A stretch of DNA of 64,000 bases from a virus (IMGVR_UViG_3300008448_000001:62001-126000); one strand, 5' to 3'; positions 40,048 through 49,788 are shown, counted from the stretch's first letter. A program made the numbers and translations. The notes: a model not told the origin generated them from the sequence alone.

Positions 40048-40737
40048 ATGGACGACGCAACAAATCGCTCAACCGACAAGTACTACCGAGAAAAACCGAA
40101 ACCGTTATTTCGGCAGACAAGAGAAGGGCGTGTTCGCCGCGAGAGTTCTTTTGTCTACCAGCAAGTGCAAAACGATGTTAACGCGTCGAACGACAAGTAT
40201 TACAAGTCTCCGTCGCCGACTGCGGTTCCTGTTGAAGCTTTGGCGAAACTTGCGAGGTCAAAGCTCGTTGACATTGACGACGCGTCGCAGGCGGTTACCG
40301 AAATAGCGTCTGCGTTTTCCGACAGCTATGACGCTGTTGTGCTCAACGTGTACGCGGAACAATTGGCAGGCGTTAAAGTCGCCGTCGACTTGGCAGTAGG
40401 TCGTAGCATTATCACCCGCGAACAAGCTGACAGCGTGTCATTCGCGACACGGCCTGCACCTGTCGCCGCTGCTTTGCCACAAGCCGAAGTAGGAAATGCT
40501 CCGCGAGTCGAGGTCGTCCCTGACGCGTTCGCAAAGGGTGGAAAGCGTCGACGCGGACGCAAGGCCAGCGAAGCAGTTGTCGAAGACAACGCCGGGGAAG
40601 CAGCGGGGCTTGAGGCATCGCTGGACGCTACACCGGAGACCTCGCAAGATGAACCTCAGGTAGATGAACCTCAGGTAGATGAACCTCAAACGGAAACGAC
40701 ACAGGCCGAAGTTAACGCTGACGATAGCGACGAGTAA
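40048..40737 (+). CDS. Hypothetical protein with acidic repeat tail
   Basis: The 229-residue product starts 1 nt after the upstream stop. It has a basic, Tyr-rich N-terminus, a helical middle (about 65-125), a basic patch KGGKRRRGRK near 165-175 and an acidic tail with three DEPQ-type repeats. Charged tails of this kind are common in nucleic-acid-associated or scaffold proteins. It is the third gene between the RNAP halves. Confidence 0.5.
   Translation: MDDATNRSTDKYYREKPKPLFRQTREGRVRRESSFVYQQVQNDVNASNDKYYKSPSPTAVPVEALAKLARSKLVDIDDASQAVTEIASAFSDSYDAVVLNVYAEQLAGVKVAVDLAVGRSIITREQADSVSFATRPAPVAAALPQAEVGNAPRVEVVPDAFAKGGKRRRGRKASEAVVEDNAGEAAGLEASLDATPETSQDEPQVDEPQVDEPQTETTQAEVNADDSDE
40648..40692 (+). 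repeat. Three 15-bp tandem repeats in coding sequence
   Basis: GATGAACCTCAGGTA occurs twice exactly, then a third time with a changed end, encoding DEPQV-DEPQV-DEPQT in the acidic tail of the gene at 40048. Exact DNA identity suggests recent slippage. Confidence 0.85.
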
Positions 40738-40753
40738 GCGGAGCAAATTTGCT

Positions 40754-40812
40754 TATAGTCGCAGACATGCAAGTGCGAAACAGGGATGCGGCGGGGTCCA
40801 ACTCCGCCGCAT
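40754..40812 (+). promoter_or_regulatory. Possible promoter and leader hairpin before beta' C-terminal gene
   Basis: TATAGT (40754-40759) has no good -35 element. It is followed by a 9-bp hairpin, ATGCGGCGG (40786-40794) with CCGCCGCAT (40804-40812), in the 105-bp gap before the second RNAP gene. There is no U-tract, so the hairpin is more likely a leader structure than a terminator. Confidence 0.35.
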
Positions 40813-40842
40813 TAACAAGAAGCTAGACATGGAGCTTTTTGG

Positions 40843-42807
40843 ATGGCATTAGAAACAACTGTAGGCCAGATTCTAGTAAACGACGTGTTACCGGAGGAAC
40901 TACGCGACTACAGCCGTACTTTGGACAAGTCGGCACTTAGCTCGTTGCTCAAGGATGTCGCGAGAAAGCATCCCGAGAAGTACAGGGACATCTCCTTTCA
41001 GCTCAATCAGATAGGCCGACATTCGGCACAGGAGCAGGGCGGTTTGTCTTTCGGGGCCAGGCACCTTCGAAAGAGTAAGGCAGCTGCCGCCATTCAGGAC
41101 AGGATAAAGGGTGAGTTGTTTGGCATTCTTGCCGACGACAATTTAACCGACCAGCAACGCACAGACAAAATTGTACGCGTGGTAGGTCGTGAAAGTTCTG
41201 CGCAACAGCGTGCAGTACTGGACGAGGCCGTGAAAGAAGGCAATCCTTTAGGCCTACAAGTTCTCTCGGGGTCTCGGGGTAAGCCGATGAACCTTGCCAG
41301 CTTGCTAGCCGCCGACATGCTTTACTCGGATCACCGCGACGAAGTCATACCGGTACCTGTGCTTAGAAGTTACAGCCAAGGGTTGACGCCAGCGGAGTAT
41401 TGGGCAGGCACATACGGGGCCCGCCGAGGTATTATTGCCACGAAGTTTGCTACGCAGGAAGCAGGATTTTTGTCGAAACAGCTCAATCAAGCCGGGCACA
41501 GGCTTGTTGTCGTCGACGAAGAAAGCGAGGATGAGAATCCTGGTTTGCGGGGTTTGATCGTCGATACCGATGATATGGATAACGAAGGAGCTTTGCTTGC
41601 CCAGGACACCGGTCCGTTTCACCGCAACACTCCCCTCACCCCGAAAATACTCAAGCAGCTTAAGCGACTCGGCAAGGATCGGATTCTGGTTCGCTCTCCG
41701 CTTATTGGAGGTTCACCCGAGGGTGGCGTTTATGCGAGAGATGTCGGCGTACGTGAGAAGGGCCTCCTTCCAGGCCGGGGCGAGCAAGTAGGTTTACAGG
41801 CCGCCCAGGCGCTCAGCGAACCGATTAGTCAGGGCCAGCTTTCTGCCAAGCACTCCGGGGGTGTGGCAGGGCAAGAAAAAGCTGTTGGTGGTTTTCAATA
41901 CATCAACCAACTAATTCAAACACCTAAAAAAATGCAAGGCGGTGCGGCACATTCTACTGTCGACGGCGTTGTTCAGCGGATTGAACCAGCACCTGCCGGA
42001 GGTAACTACGTCACGGTCGGTGGCGAGCGGCATTATGTGAACGCGGGCTATGAACTCAAGGTCAAGCGAGGCGACGACGTAGAAGCCGGTGACATGCTAA
42101 GCGAAGGCATCCCAAATCCGGCGATTATCACGAAGTACAAGGGTGTAGGCGAGGGTCGTCGCTATTTCGTGCAGGAGTTCAAAAAGGCGATGTCTTCCAG
42201 TGGCATGCTCGGGCATCGGCGGAACATTGAGCTGCTTGCAAGAGGTTTGATAAATCACGTGCGTCTTACCGAGGAAGTCGGTGACCATGTCGAAGACGAT
42301 ATCGTACCGTACACGACACTTGAACACACTTACAAGCCACGCGACGGTTTTCAAGCGTTGGCTCCCAAAAAGGCGGTGGGTAAATACCTGGAAAGGCCTG
42401 TTTTGCATTACACGATAGGCACTAAAGTTCGCCCGTCCATGTTAAAAGATTTTGACGATTTCGGCGTGAGCTCGCTGGAAGTCCATGACGCTCCTCCGCC
42501 TTTCGAGTCGCACATGGTTCGTGGGATGTACCAGCTGCAGCACGATCCGGACTGGCTAACGCAGATGTACGGGTCGGGTCTAAAAGAAAGCCTGCTGGAA
42601 TCTACGGCACGCGGGGCGACTAGCGAAGAACGCGGGTCTAGCTTTGTTCCAAGCTTGGCGACAGGGACGGATTTCGGCGACGTCCCGAATCGAGTTGTCA
42701 TACAACCCAAGGCACCGTACGCTTTGCCGGACGTACCGATACCTGATATACCAGAAGTTAAGGATAGTCTCATATCGTCAAAAAGTCTCACACCGAGACT
42801 CCTGTAA
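40843..42807 (+). CDS. RNA polymerase beta' C-terminal part
   Basis: The 654-residue protein continues beta' from the point after the catalytic loop. It starts ETTVGQILVNDVLP (E. coli beta' TTVGRAIL region). It has the bridge-helix block VLSGSRGKPMNLASL (about 140-154), the trigger-loop block GLTPAEYWAGTYGARRGIIATKFATQEAGFL (about 181-211), and LQAAQALSEPISQGQLSAKHSGG (about 318-340), equivalent to AAQSIGEPGTQLTMRTFH. It then follows the beta' end with clamp-side segments. The Cys cluster normally before AAQSIGEP is missing; like its partner, the chain has no cysteine. Together the two chains could form a complete catalytic core. GGAG precedes the ATG. Confidence 0.92.
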   Translation: MALETTVGQILVNDVLPEELRDYSRTLDKSALSSLLKDVARKHPEKYRDISFQLNQIGRHSAQEQGGLSFGARHLRKSKAAAAIQDRIKGELFGILADDNLTDQQRTDKIVRVVGRESSAQQRAVLDEAVKEGNPLGLQVLSGSRGKPMNLASLLAADMLYSDHRDEVIPVPVLRSYSQGLTPAEYWAGTYGARRGIIATKFATQEAGFLSKQLNQAGHRLVVVDEESEDENPGLRGLIVDTDDMDNEGALLAQDTGPFHRNTPLTPKILKQLKRLGKDRILVRSPLIGGSPEGGVYARDVGVREKGLLPGRGEQVGLQAAQALSEPISQGQLSAKHSGGVAGQEKAVGGFQYINQLIQTPKKMQGGAAHSTVDGVVQRIEPAPAGGNYVTVGGERHYVNAGYELKVKRGDDVEAGDMLSEGIPNPAIITKYKGVGEGRRYFVQEFKKAMSSSGMLGHRRNIELLARGLINHVRLTEEVGDHVEDDIVPYTTLEHTYKPRDGFQALAPKKAVGKYLERPVLHYTIGTKVRPSMLKDFDDFGVSSLEVHDAPPPFESHMVRGMYQLQHDPDWLTQMYGSGLKESLLESTARGATSEERGSSFVPSLATGTDFGDVPNRVVIQPKAPYALPDVPIPDIPEVKDSLISSKSLTPRLL

Positions 42808-42890
42808 ACAGGTTTCACTTGCCAAGGGCCGGCTAAAACAGCTAAACTGTAGAACCCGTCGGCTATGTTTTCATGTTTTAAGGTCACACA

Positions 42891-43109
42891 ATGTCAGCTT
42901 TACCTCCACTGGGCGGCTTCGATCCTAAGATTGCTGGAGCCTATTTGCTTCCCCCAGCGACAGGGATGAAGAAGAAAACCAAGAAGAAACCTGTTGAAGC
43001 AGACAAAGAGAAAATGGCGAGTTTTTTCGAGGCAATCGTGACAAAAGAAACAGAGAACATGCAAGCGCATTTTTCCGGTTTTGACTTCACAGCCGGTTGG
43101 AACAAGTAG
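42891..43109 (+). CDS. Small basic hypothetical protein
   Basis: The 72-residue product starts with MSALPPLGGFDPKIAGAYLLPP, has a Lys-rich patch (KKKTKKKPVEADKEK), and ends in an aromatic helix (QAHFSGFDFTAGWNK). It could be a short adaptor for capsid or polymerase. No family recognised. Confidence 0.5.
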   Translation: MSALPPLGGFDPKIAGAYLLPPATGMKKKTKKKPVEADKEKMASFFEAIVTKETENMQAHFSGFDFTAGWNK

Positions 43110-43132
43110 TATTCACCTAACGGAAACGCAAG

Positions 43133-45646
43133 ATGACGACGATCAAAAAGGCGAGTATTGGCGGCAGTGGCGGAGAGACTGAGTTTGAGCAGGCTTTCTC
43201 CAGTTTGGCCTATGCTTATTTGCGAGACAAGGCACCGCGACTGCTGGATCACATGATCGGCTTTCAGCTCGTTGACCGAAATGATGACAACACGAAGGCG
43301 ATGGGTGTTTTCGGCTTTCAGTTGGGGTCGCAATGGCTTTATGCTCCCGTGTTCTTCTTGAACGGTGACCTTAAAGGCCACGAGCTCCTTTACATCAAGA
43401 ACAACGATTCGTTTGTTCCGATGAAGGAGAACTGGATCAATTACATCATGAGCCGTAAGCCGCACATTCTTGGCGAGTCGTCGGCTTCCAAGCTGCGAGA
43501 TCTCGGGGGTGTATATCCCGACGTCCGCACGCTGTCTATTCCGCCTTCCATCGGTGGCGGCAAGCGAGCTAGCGACAGCTACAGGGTGAAGCAACTGCCC
43601 AAGGCTGCCTTTGATTCGGTCTTACCGTTACTTGCTGCTTTCAAGACGCAGGCCGCCAGCTCCTTGTTCAAGATCGCCGGAGGCTCACTTAAAGGTCGCA
43701 AGCTCGATCAGTCCGCCGTCGTTGCTGAGCCGTTTAAGGTGGCTTTCGCTAAAACGGCTGCTGCGTTTGACATGAACACGGTTCTGCCGCAAAGTTCGGA
43801 GCTGCTGTTCAAAGCTTATGCTGTCGCTGAAAAGTATCCCTTGGTTAAATCCGCTTTTAACCGTTTTTACGGTGACGACTGCTTTATGCGTTGGGGTTTG
43901 GCGTGCAAGCAAAACGCCAAGCAAGCTTCGCAAAGCATCGTCAAATCGTCGGCAGCTAAGCCGTCTTCTCTTAGCGGTATGCGACTGATCCCTGACTCCC
44001 AGGGCGAAACCGTGGATCACGTCAAGGCTGGTAACCTTCGGCTTTACACCGCCGAGTCGGGTATGGCGAACCGTGTACCGGAGCTTGACGACGCTGAGCG
44101 TGAACGTTTATTGAATGACACCATGCTTATCGTCGACCATCGAAAGGGTATTCAGGTCAGCCGAACGTACAACACGCAAATCGAGCAGAAGCTTACGAAT
44201 CCTTCCGAGACGTCGCTTTACCGCGTCTTGGAGAAGCCTGGCAAGTTCAGCAAAATGCTCGTTTTGACTCACGGCAGCAGCAATCGTGGCCGCGAGCCTT
44301 TTGTGGTTGTTATCCGGTTGGGCGAAGGGGGCGAGTCGCGCAATTGGATTAGCACGCACGCGACGAATGTTTTTGCGGATCAGATAAGCGAAAGGGACGA
44401 GTGGGATTCCTGGTTTGAGTCCTTGGCAGACGCCAGTTCGCTTTCCGAAAACGGTGTTTACGTTGGTTTGGATGCAACAGGCTCGGCCACTGTTCCGTTT
44501 ACTGTGCAGGAGTCGCTGGGTGACGGTAACTATCGCGTGAACTTTCACACGCATGTTCGTTACGACAACGATCGAGGCTCGACTATGCCTCGCCTTCTCA
44601 AGGTGACCGATCCGTACACGATGGATGGCTACAACCAGCCTAGCACTTACAATGCGTTGCTTTGCGTGGACAAAGAAAACAAACGCGGTACAAAACTCAG
44701 GGCAATCGCGGGTGAGTTGCGTGTCCCAGCCGGCTTTAAATTTATGAAGCTGCCAAGTTCTGACGATAGCGGCTGCGGCTGTGGCTCGTGCGAACCGGCG
44801 GATAAAGACAGTCCGATACAGTTGGGTAGCATCGATGACATTCAGTTGCTGATTCACGAAAAGACGGCCCGGCTCAAGGTTTTCAATAACGGGACGGATG
44901 TCTTTATTGACTCGGTCCTTGGCAAGCACAGCTTTTCAAAACGTGCAGCTTTGTGGGATCTTGTCAGCGTCCACGGTATGCGGGAAGACGTTTCGCGGGA
45001 GATTCTCAAGCAAGCGGAATCACGCGGCAGTGCTGTTTACCGCATAGAGTATGCTCCCGGCTACGGTACGCAAAAAAAGGCGTATCCTAACCACAGCGTA
45101 TTGGCGGGTGGTCCCGATGCACCTGTGTATGACGACTTGGCAGACGAGAGAAGCACGGAGCAATACGGTCCGAGAACCTCGGCAAACACGCAATACGCAG
45201 GTAACGCGGTTTATCGTTTGAACCACATGAGTGCGGACCAGACTGATCCGGGAGTCTGGGATCCTTGGCAAAACTACGAGGCCCAGGACTTCGGTACTTC
45301 CATGCAGGTGGCCCAACAAGCCGGAGCGCAAGGGCAAAAGGAAGTCTTTGATACGACGATGATTTCCGGCATGCTGAAATCTGTTCGGCAAGACTCGCTT
45401 GTCGAACGGCACTTGTCGCCGCTTGTCGAATCGCTTGATTCGCTTGGGCGTTTGCTGATGAACTTTTACTGGCACGGTGAAGAGTTTGAAGACCGTTACG
45501 GCAAGGCGGATATGCCCGAGCTGGAAGATAGTCTTCGTAACGCGTTTGAGGCTATCGGTGACATCACTTTGTTCCTCAAAGAGAAGTCGGTAGAATCACC
45601 GTTTGACGAAGGAGATGTGAACTTGGACGAGCTTTCTAGGAACTAG
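43133..45646 (+). CDS. Large virion-type protein of unknown function
   Basis: The 837-residue product opens with a region (about 14-150) containing MGVFGFQLGSQWLYAPVFFLNGDLKGHELLYIKNNDSF and WINYIMSRKP. I recall very similar text from hypothetical proteins of other large phages. A helical hydrophobic section (about 155-255), a beta-rich section with a GCGCGSCEP cysteine cluster near residue 545, and an acidic helical C-terminus follow. Its position at the head of the structural operon and its size would suit a portal or other structural subunit, but I see no portal signature. Confidence 0.5.
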   Translation: MTTIKKASIGGSGGETEFEQAFSSLAYAYLRDKAPRLLDHMIGFQLVDRNDDNTKAMGVFGFQLGSQWLYAPVFFLNGDLKGHELLYIKNNDSFVPMKENWINYIMSRKPHILGESSASKLRDLGGVYPDVRTLSIPPSIGGGKRASDSYRVKQLPKAAFDSVLPLLAAFKTQAASSLFKIAGGSLKGRKLDQSAVVAEPFKVAFAKTAAAFDMNTVLPQSSELLFKAYAVAEKYPLVKSAFNRFYGDDCFMRWGLACKQNAKQASQSIVKSSAAKPSSLSGMRLIPDSQGETVDHVKAGNLRLYTAESGMANRVPELDDAERERLLNDTMLIVDHRKGIQVSRTYNTQIEQKLTNPSETSLYRVLEKPGKFSKMLVLTHGSSNRGREPFVVVIRLGEGGESRNWISTHATNVFADQISERDEWDSWFESLADASSLSENGVYVGLDATGSATVPFTVQESLGDGNYRVNFHTHVRYDNDRGSTMPRLLKVTDPYTMDGYNQPSTYNALLCVDKENKRGTKLRAIAGELRVPAGFKFMKLPSSDDSGCGCGSCEPADKDSPIQLGSIDDIQLLIHEKTARLKVFNNGTDVFIDSVLGKHSFSKRAALWDLVSVHGMREDVSREILKQAESRGSAVYRIEYAPGYGTQKKAYPNHSVLAGGPDAPVYDDLADERSTEQYGPRTSANTQYAGNAVYRLNHMSADQTDPGVWDPWQNYEAQDFGTSMQVAQQAGAQGQKEVFDTTMISGMLKSVRQDSLVERHLSPLVESLDSLGRLLMNFYWHGEEFEDRYGKADMPELEDSLRNAFEAIGDITLFLKEKSVESPFDEGDVNLDELSRN

Positions 45647-45653
45647 GTGAAAC

Positions 45654-46322
45654 ATGGCTTCTGGCTATTCGAGAACGGTTCAGTGCGTACTCACACGCGG
45701 TGTAGCAGGCTTTGTTTCTTTGCCGGCGCCTCCGCGAGGCGAGATCGAGCGGTTGATCATTACGCAAACAGCTGGCGCTGCTACGGCGGCGACAATCAAC
45801 TTGTACGACCGCAAAGGTGCTTGCATCGCGGCAACTGATTTAGAAGTTACTGCGGCTGGATCTGTGACAGGCTCAGCCAACGTCGGAGGCTTCCTGCAGA
45901 TAACGACATCCGCAGACCACGGACGAATTGTAGGCGACCGCGTCGAACTGAAGAACTGTACGATTGCGACTTACAACGCTGTTCACACGGTTACGTCGGT
46001 TACGGCAACGAATCAAATTGTTCTAAGCGTAAGTAACACAGGAGCGGTGGCTACTGCTAATACGGCACCTGTGCTTTGGCAAACGGCTCCGCTCATACCG
46101 ACGAAGCCGCCTGTTTTAAGCTTGCTTCTCACTGATTCCGTTACGGCAGGTACGAACAAAGTGATGTTTGACATTAACCGAGCCTATGAGAACCGGGATA
46201 ATCAAAGTGTCAGCCTACGTTGCCGCCATTCGGGTCTGTGGCTCGAGTTCATCACGGCAGGCACGGCCACGTCGCTGACTTTCGAAGTCGCGGCAACCTT
46301 CCGCGCAGACACGATCGTCTAA
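45654..46322 (+). CDS. Beta-rich structural-type protein
   Basis: The 222-residue product has an AGGTG site. It is Thr/Ala/Val-rich with alternating strands throughout and begins GYSRTVQCVLTRGVAGFVSLPAPP. It looks like a beta-sandwich decoration, fibre or connector protein. It is packed between structural genes. Confidence 0.5.
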   Translation: MASGYSRTVQCVLTRGVAGFVSLPAPPRGEIERLIITQTAGAATAATINLYDRKGACIAATDLEVTAAGSVTGSANVGGFLQITTSADHGRIVGDRVELKNCTIATYNAVHTVTSVTATNQIVLSVSNTGAVATANTAPVLWQTAPLIPTKPPVLSLLLTDSVTAGTNKVMFDINRAYENRDNQSVSLRCRHSGLWLEFITAGTATSLTFEVAATFRADTIV

Positions 46323-46331
46323 GGTGCCAAG

Positions 46332-47339
46332 TTGAGTAGAACTTACAACGATATCCGGTTGGCCGACCCTTTCTTGCAACCATTTTGGCGGCACGAGCGG
46401 GTTCTTTCCATGTTGGCGGCGTGGCCACCGGAGCGATGCAAACGCTTTGACGACCAGTGGATTCAAGGTTACCGTTCGTATCTTTTCACCTGGAACAAGG
46501 GCGGCTCCAGGCGTACTTCGCTTTTGTATGACAATCCCGGGTTGTACTACGCTCACAACATGTTTGTAAACCGACTTAATGATCCGGAGATGTCGTTGAT
46601 CATTGAAGCCAGGCTACTTTCGGGTATGTCTTACGAGGCGATTGCCGAAGAAAACAAGACCATACCCGAGACGATTCAATGGTACGAAAAGCTTTTCTTT
46701 AACGTCAAAGAGTTTCTTCGACATCACGATTGGATTTTACGCAACGTGTTGGTACCCGCGTCGGATCGTTTCGTAGACGTTGAAAATGAGCAGGACAGCG
46801 ACAAACGACCCAGGTTCGAGATAAAGCCTCATTTCGATATGACGCTTAAATTTTTCGCTTATTACGGTGGTCCTGTTCTTTGCGACTTTATGCTCAGCGG
46901 ATTCAAGCGCGGAGTTAAGGTTGAGCGACTCGATGACGTTGAGCCTTGGCTGGACAGTCAGTGGTCCAACCAGATACGCCGCAAGAGCGCACAGGCCGCA
47001 GGGCAGTTCCGGGTAAACAACTTTAACGTGATGGAACTGTTCGTCGTACACGCTAAGCTCATCGAGATTCAGCAACGCGTCGACGACAAGCAGACTCGCC
47101 ACAACGAATTCGAGAAGCACATTAACGCCATGTTGTCCGAAATGCCGTGGGTTGTCGGCGATGAGGGCGAAAAGCTATATGCTGAAACACCTTTGGGCCT
47201 GTATGATAGACGGGCAGCTGAGCTGGATGGCTCTGAGGTTATGACAGTAGGTGCTGGCGGAAAAATCGGTACTGACCTGAAAGACGTAGACGAAAACATA
47301 TTCCGTCGCACGGAGACAAAAGATGGAAAACCTAAATAG
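46332..47339 (+). CDS. HTH-containing protein, possible terminase small subunit-like
   Basis: TTG start with AGGTG upstream; 335 residues. Residues about 80-125 (EMSLIIEARLLSGMSYEAIAEENKTIPETIQWYEKLFFNVKEFLRHHDWI) match a helix-turn-helix pattern I recall from phage proteins, in which a predicted HTH is followed by WYE-x2-FFNV. Flanking regions are helical and charged. The location before head genes makes a packaging or head-assembly role plausible. No ATPase motif is present, so it is not the large terminase. Confidence 0.45.
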   Translation: MSRTYNDIRLADPFLQPFWRHERVLSMLAAWPPERCKRFDDQWIQGYRSYLFTWNKGGSRRTSLLYDNPGLYYAHNMFVNRLNDPEMSLIIEARLLSGMSYEAIAEENKTIPETIQWYEKLFFNVKEFLRHHDWILRNVLVPASDRFVDVENEQDSDKRPRFEIKPHFDMTLKFFAYYGGPVLCDFMLSGFKRGVKVERLDDVEPWLDSQWSNQIRRKSAQAAGQFRVNNFNVMELFVVHAKLIEIQQRVDDKQTRHNEFEKHINAMLSEMPWVVGDEGEKLYAETPLGLYDRRAAELDGSEVMTVGAGGKIGTDLKDVDENIFRRTETKDGKPK

Positions 47340-48630
47340 GCAGGACGAAGAGCTGCTGATGGCAGGCGTCAAGCAAGCGGTAGCCCTGGTGGACGATCGG
47401 GGTCTTACGCCGAATGATGCCTTGCACAAGGTTGCTCAAGACCTGGGTTTTACGCCGGGTTTTCTTAAAGCAGCGTGCAACGCTTTCAACACTGGGCGAC
47501 AGCTTGCACAGTGGGAGGCCAACTCCAGTGTCCTGGACAAGCTTGCGGATTTCCCTTTGGCGGACTACTCGGAAGTGCATGACCGGATTTGGGGAAGCAC
47601 CAAGGAGAAGGTGGCACACGTGTCGACAACGTCTCCCAAGTTTCGAAGCTATGCAGACAAGCACAGTTTGCTAAAAGCGGATTTAAAGTTCACTGAGAAA
47701 GTCGCTGCCGAGTTGCCAGCCACTGCACCAGACGCCGGGATCAAGAAGGCCTTCGACGCTAAAGACTACCAACAACGGCTTATGCGCGAAGCTAACCGTG
47801 AGAAGGTTGCAGCGGAAGACCAAATGAATCTTAAGCTGCATTTACTGGTTTCTTACTTTAAAAAATCGGCTTACGACCGTTTGCCACTTGCGCAAGTGGA
47901 ACATGCTGCCGGAATCTATTACGGTGCAGCTGGTAACTCGCTTATGCAGCATGTCGCCTCACACTTCCCGAACGAGAAGAAAGCGTCAGACCATAAACCC
48001 ACGTGGTCCGGCTTCCGGGCTGTAGCGGAGCGGGGTGCGGCACCGTACACTTTGATCGACGCATGCATCAAGCAAGCGGAAGAGCTTATTTTGGCTGAAG
48101 AAAAGCTTGCCAAGCATGTCGCTGCGGCAGCTAAAGCCACGCGTTTTGCGGACGATCTGTACGCCAAACTGCGGCCCGAGGTCACGAAGCAAGCCAACCT
48201 GTCTTCGATTATCGGCGGCGTTGCCGGAGGTTTCGGCATGGGGGCTGCGAAAAACCTGGGGGAGTCGGTTGCAGAGGGTGGTAATTCCGCTCTCGAAAGC
48301 GAGATTCAAAATTTAGACAGCCCTGATCATTTGAACGAACTACGCAAAATTCGGGCGCAAACCGCTCTCACCCAGATGATGAGCGACCCGGAAAACCCTG
48401 TAAGCGAATACGAGCCTGATCAGGTTCTCAACGCGTACAATGAGCTAGTACAGCTTTCTCCTCGTTTAGCGGACCAACCTTCTGCCCTTGGCCCTTTGTT
48501 GCGTAAGCGGCTTATGGGCAACACTGAACCTTTTGAGATTGGCGAGGCGATCAAGCTCGAGGAAGGTTTACGCCGCACACAAAGTACTCCAACCCAAATG
48601 ATGCGAAATGAAGCCAGTATCCTTAGCTAA
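47323..48630 (+). CDS. Helical virion-type protein
   Basis: The 435-residue product overlaps the upstream gene by 17 nt. It is almost wholly helical and Ala/Lys/Glu-rich, with repeated short patterns such as EKVA and KQA and a Gly-rich hydrophobic spot near 292-312 (IIGGVAGGFGMGAAKNLG). It belongs to the block between the 837-residue protein and the protease. No family recognised. Confidence 0.5.
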   Translation: MENLNRQDEELLMAGVKQAVALVDDRGLTPNDALHKVAQDLGFTPGFLKAACNAFNTGRQLAQWEANSSVLDKLADFPLADYSEVHDRIWGSTKEKVAHVSTTSPKFRSYADKHSLLKADLKFTEKVAAELPATAPDAGIKKAFDAKDYQQRLMREANREKVAAEDQMNLKLHLLVSYFKKSAYDRLPLAQVEHAAGIYYGAAGNSLMQHVASHFPNEKKASDHKPTWSGFRAVAERGAAPYTLIDACIKQAEELILAEEKLAKHVAAAAKATRFADDLYAKLRPEVTKQANLSSIIGGVAGGFGMGAAKNLGESVAEGGNSALESEIQNLDSPDHLNELRKIRAQTALTQMMSDPENPVSEYEPDQVLNAYNELVQLSPRLADQPSALGPLLRKRLMGNTEPFEIGEAIKLEEGLRRTQSTPTQMMRNEASILS

Positions 48631-49771
48631 TATTTCTTACGAACAAGGTTTAAAGCTGCTTTTGCTTCGCAAGCAAGCCTTGGACGCAGGCACAGTTCGG
48701 AGGCTTCCGCCTGCTGCCCTCGCGAACTCCTTTTTGATGGACTCAACCGGGAAGCAAGTCATCAAACAAGCTGCAGGGTTTTGGGATCAGCTGAAGGACA
48801 CTTATCAGTCTGGCATGAACAAGATCACCACGGATCCAGGGCTGCAAGCTACGCTGGGATACGGTTTGGCGGGTGCGGGATTGGGTGCCGCTGGTGCTGG
48901 CGGCCTGGCAGCAGCTCGCGGAGAGAAAAACTGGAAGCGTCGTTTGTTGCAGGGAGCCACTGCGGGCGGCTTGCTCGGAGGCGGGCTCGGACTTGCGATG
49001 AACCCTGGCAGCGTCACCAAGCCGCTGGAAGACCGTGCCGCAAGATTGACGGAACAAGGCATGCAAACTGGCGAGCTTTCGGAAGAGGACAAGAAACAGA
49101 ACTACGTCGAACAGCTTAAAGCCACAGCGAACGCAAATCCTGCGATGGGCGCTGCCGGAACCGCTGCGGCGGGTGTTGGGCTCGGTGTCGGGGCTTCTCG
49201 CGTCGCCCGTACGTTTCCGGGGATGAAACCGATTGATCACCGGTACATCGCGGAGAATTTGGTCGAAAGCTATTTGAAAGATTCGAATTCGGTTAACAAA
49301 GACTTGATAGAAAAGCTTGTAGATCCGAAAAAAATAACTGACTCGGCCTGGCTCGACCCTGCACGACAACAAAAGCAACAACAAGTTATCGAGTTTCTAA
49401 ACCAGGGGGGTCAGCAGGTGCTTGATTCGGCGACCGATCCTGCGTTTAAAACCAATTTCATCGACGCGCTTCAGGATAAATTGCCTGGAAATTTTACGGC
49501 GACCGAAGCCGGAGTGAGTTCGTTGTTTAACGATAAGGAAACGCGGGATCGAGTCGCAAAGAACTTTATCAACCGCGGTCTTCACAGTAACGCCACTGGC
49601 ACAAAGAGCCAGAGAGCGATGTTACCGACGCTACGTCGCGGAGCTCTTGGTGGAACGATCGGTGCCTTGGGCGGCATTTGGAGCCTTGTGCAGTACATGC
49701 GAGACAGGCAAGCGCAGCAGGACGCTACTGCGCAGCTCGAAGCCTTACGCGATGGAAGTGGCACCCCTTAA
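48608..49771 (+). CDS. Glycine-zipper virion-type membrane protein
   Basis: The 387-residue product overlaps the upstream gene by 23 nt. Gly/Ala hydrophobic repeats occur at about 78-100 (LGYGLAGAGLGAAGAGGLAAA), 112-130 (GATAGGLLGGGLGLAM), 175-195 and 340-362. The rest is helical and charged. It fits the group with the proteins at 2637, 30875 and 33834 that may insert into membranes during ejection (inference). Confidence 0.5.
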   Translation: MKPVSLANISYEQGLKLLLLRKQALDAGTVRRLPPAALANSFLMDSTGKQVIKQAAGFWDQLKDTYQSGMNKITTDPGLQATLGYGLAGAGLGAAGAGGLAAARGEKNWKRRLLQGATAGGLLGGGLGLAMNPGSVTKPLEDRAARLTEQGMQTGELSEEDKKQNYVEQLKATANANPAMGAAGTAAAGVGLGVGASRVARTFPGMKPIDHRYIAENLVESYLKDSNSVNKDLIEKLVDPKKITDSAWLDPARQQKQQQVIEFLNQGGQQVLDSATDPAFKTNFIDALQDKLPGNFTATEAGVSSLFNDKETRDRVAKNFINRGLHSNATGTKSQRAMLPTLRRGALGGTIGALGGIWSLVQYMRDRQAQQDATAQLEALRDGSGTP

Positions 49772-49788
49772 TACTCGCAGGAGCAGGT

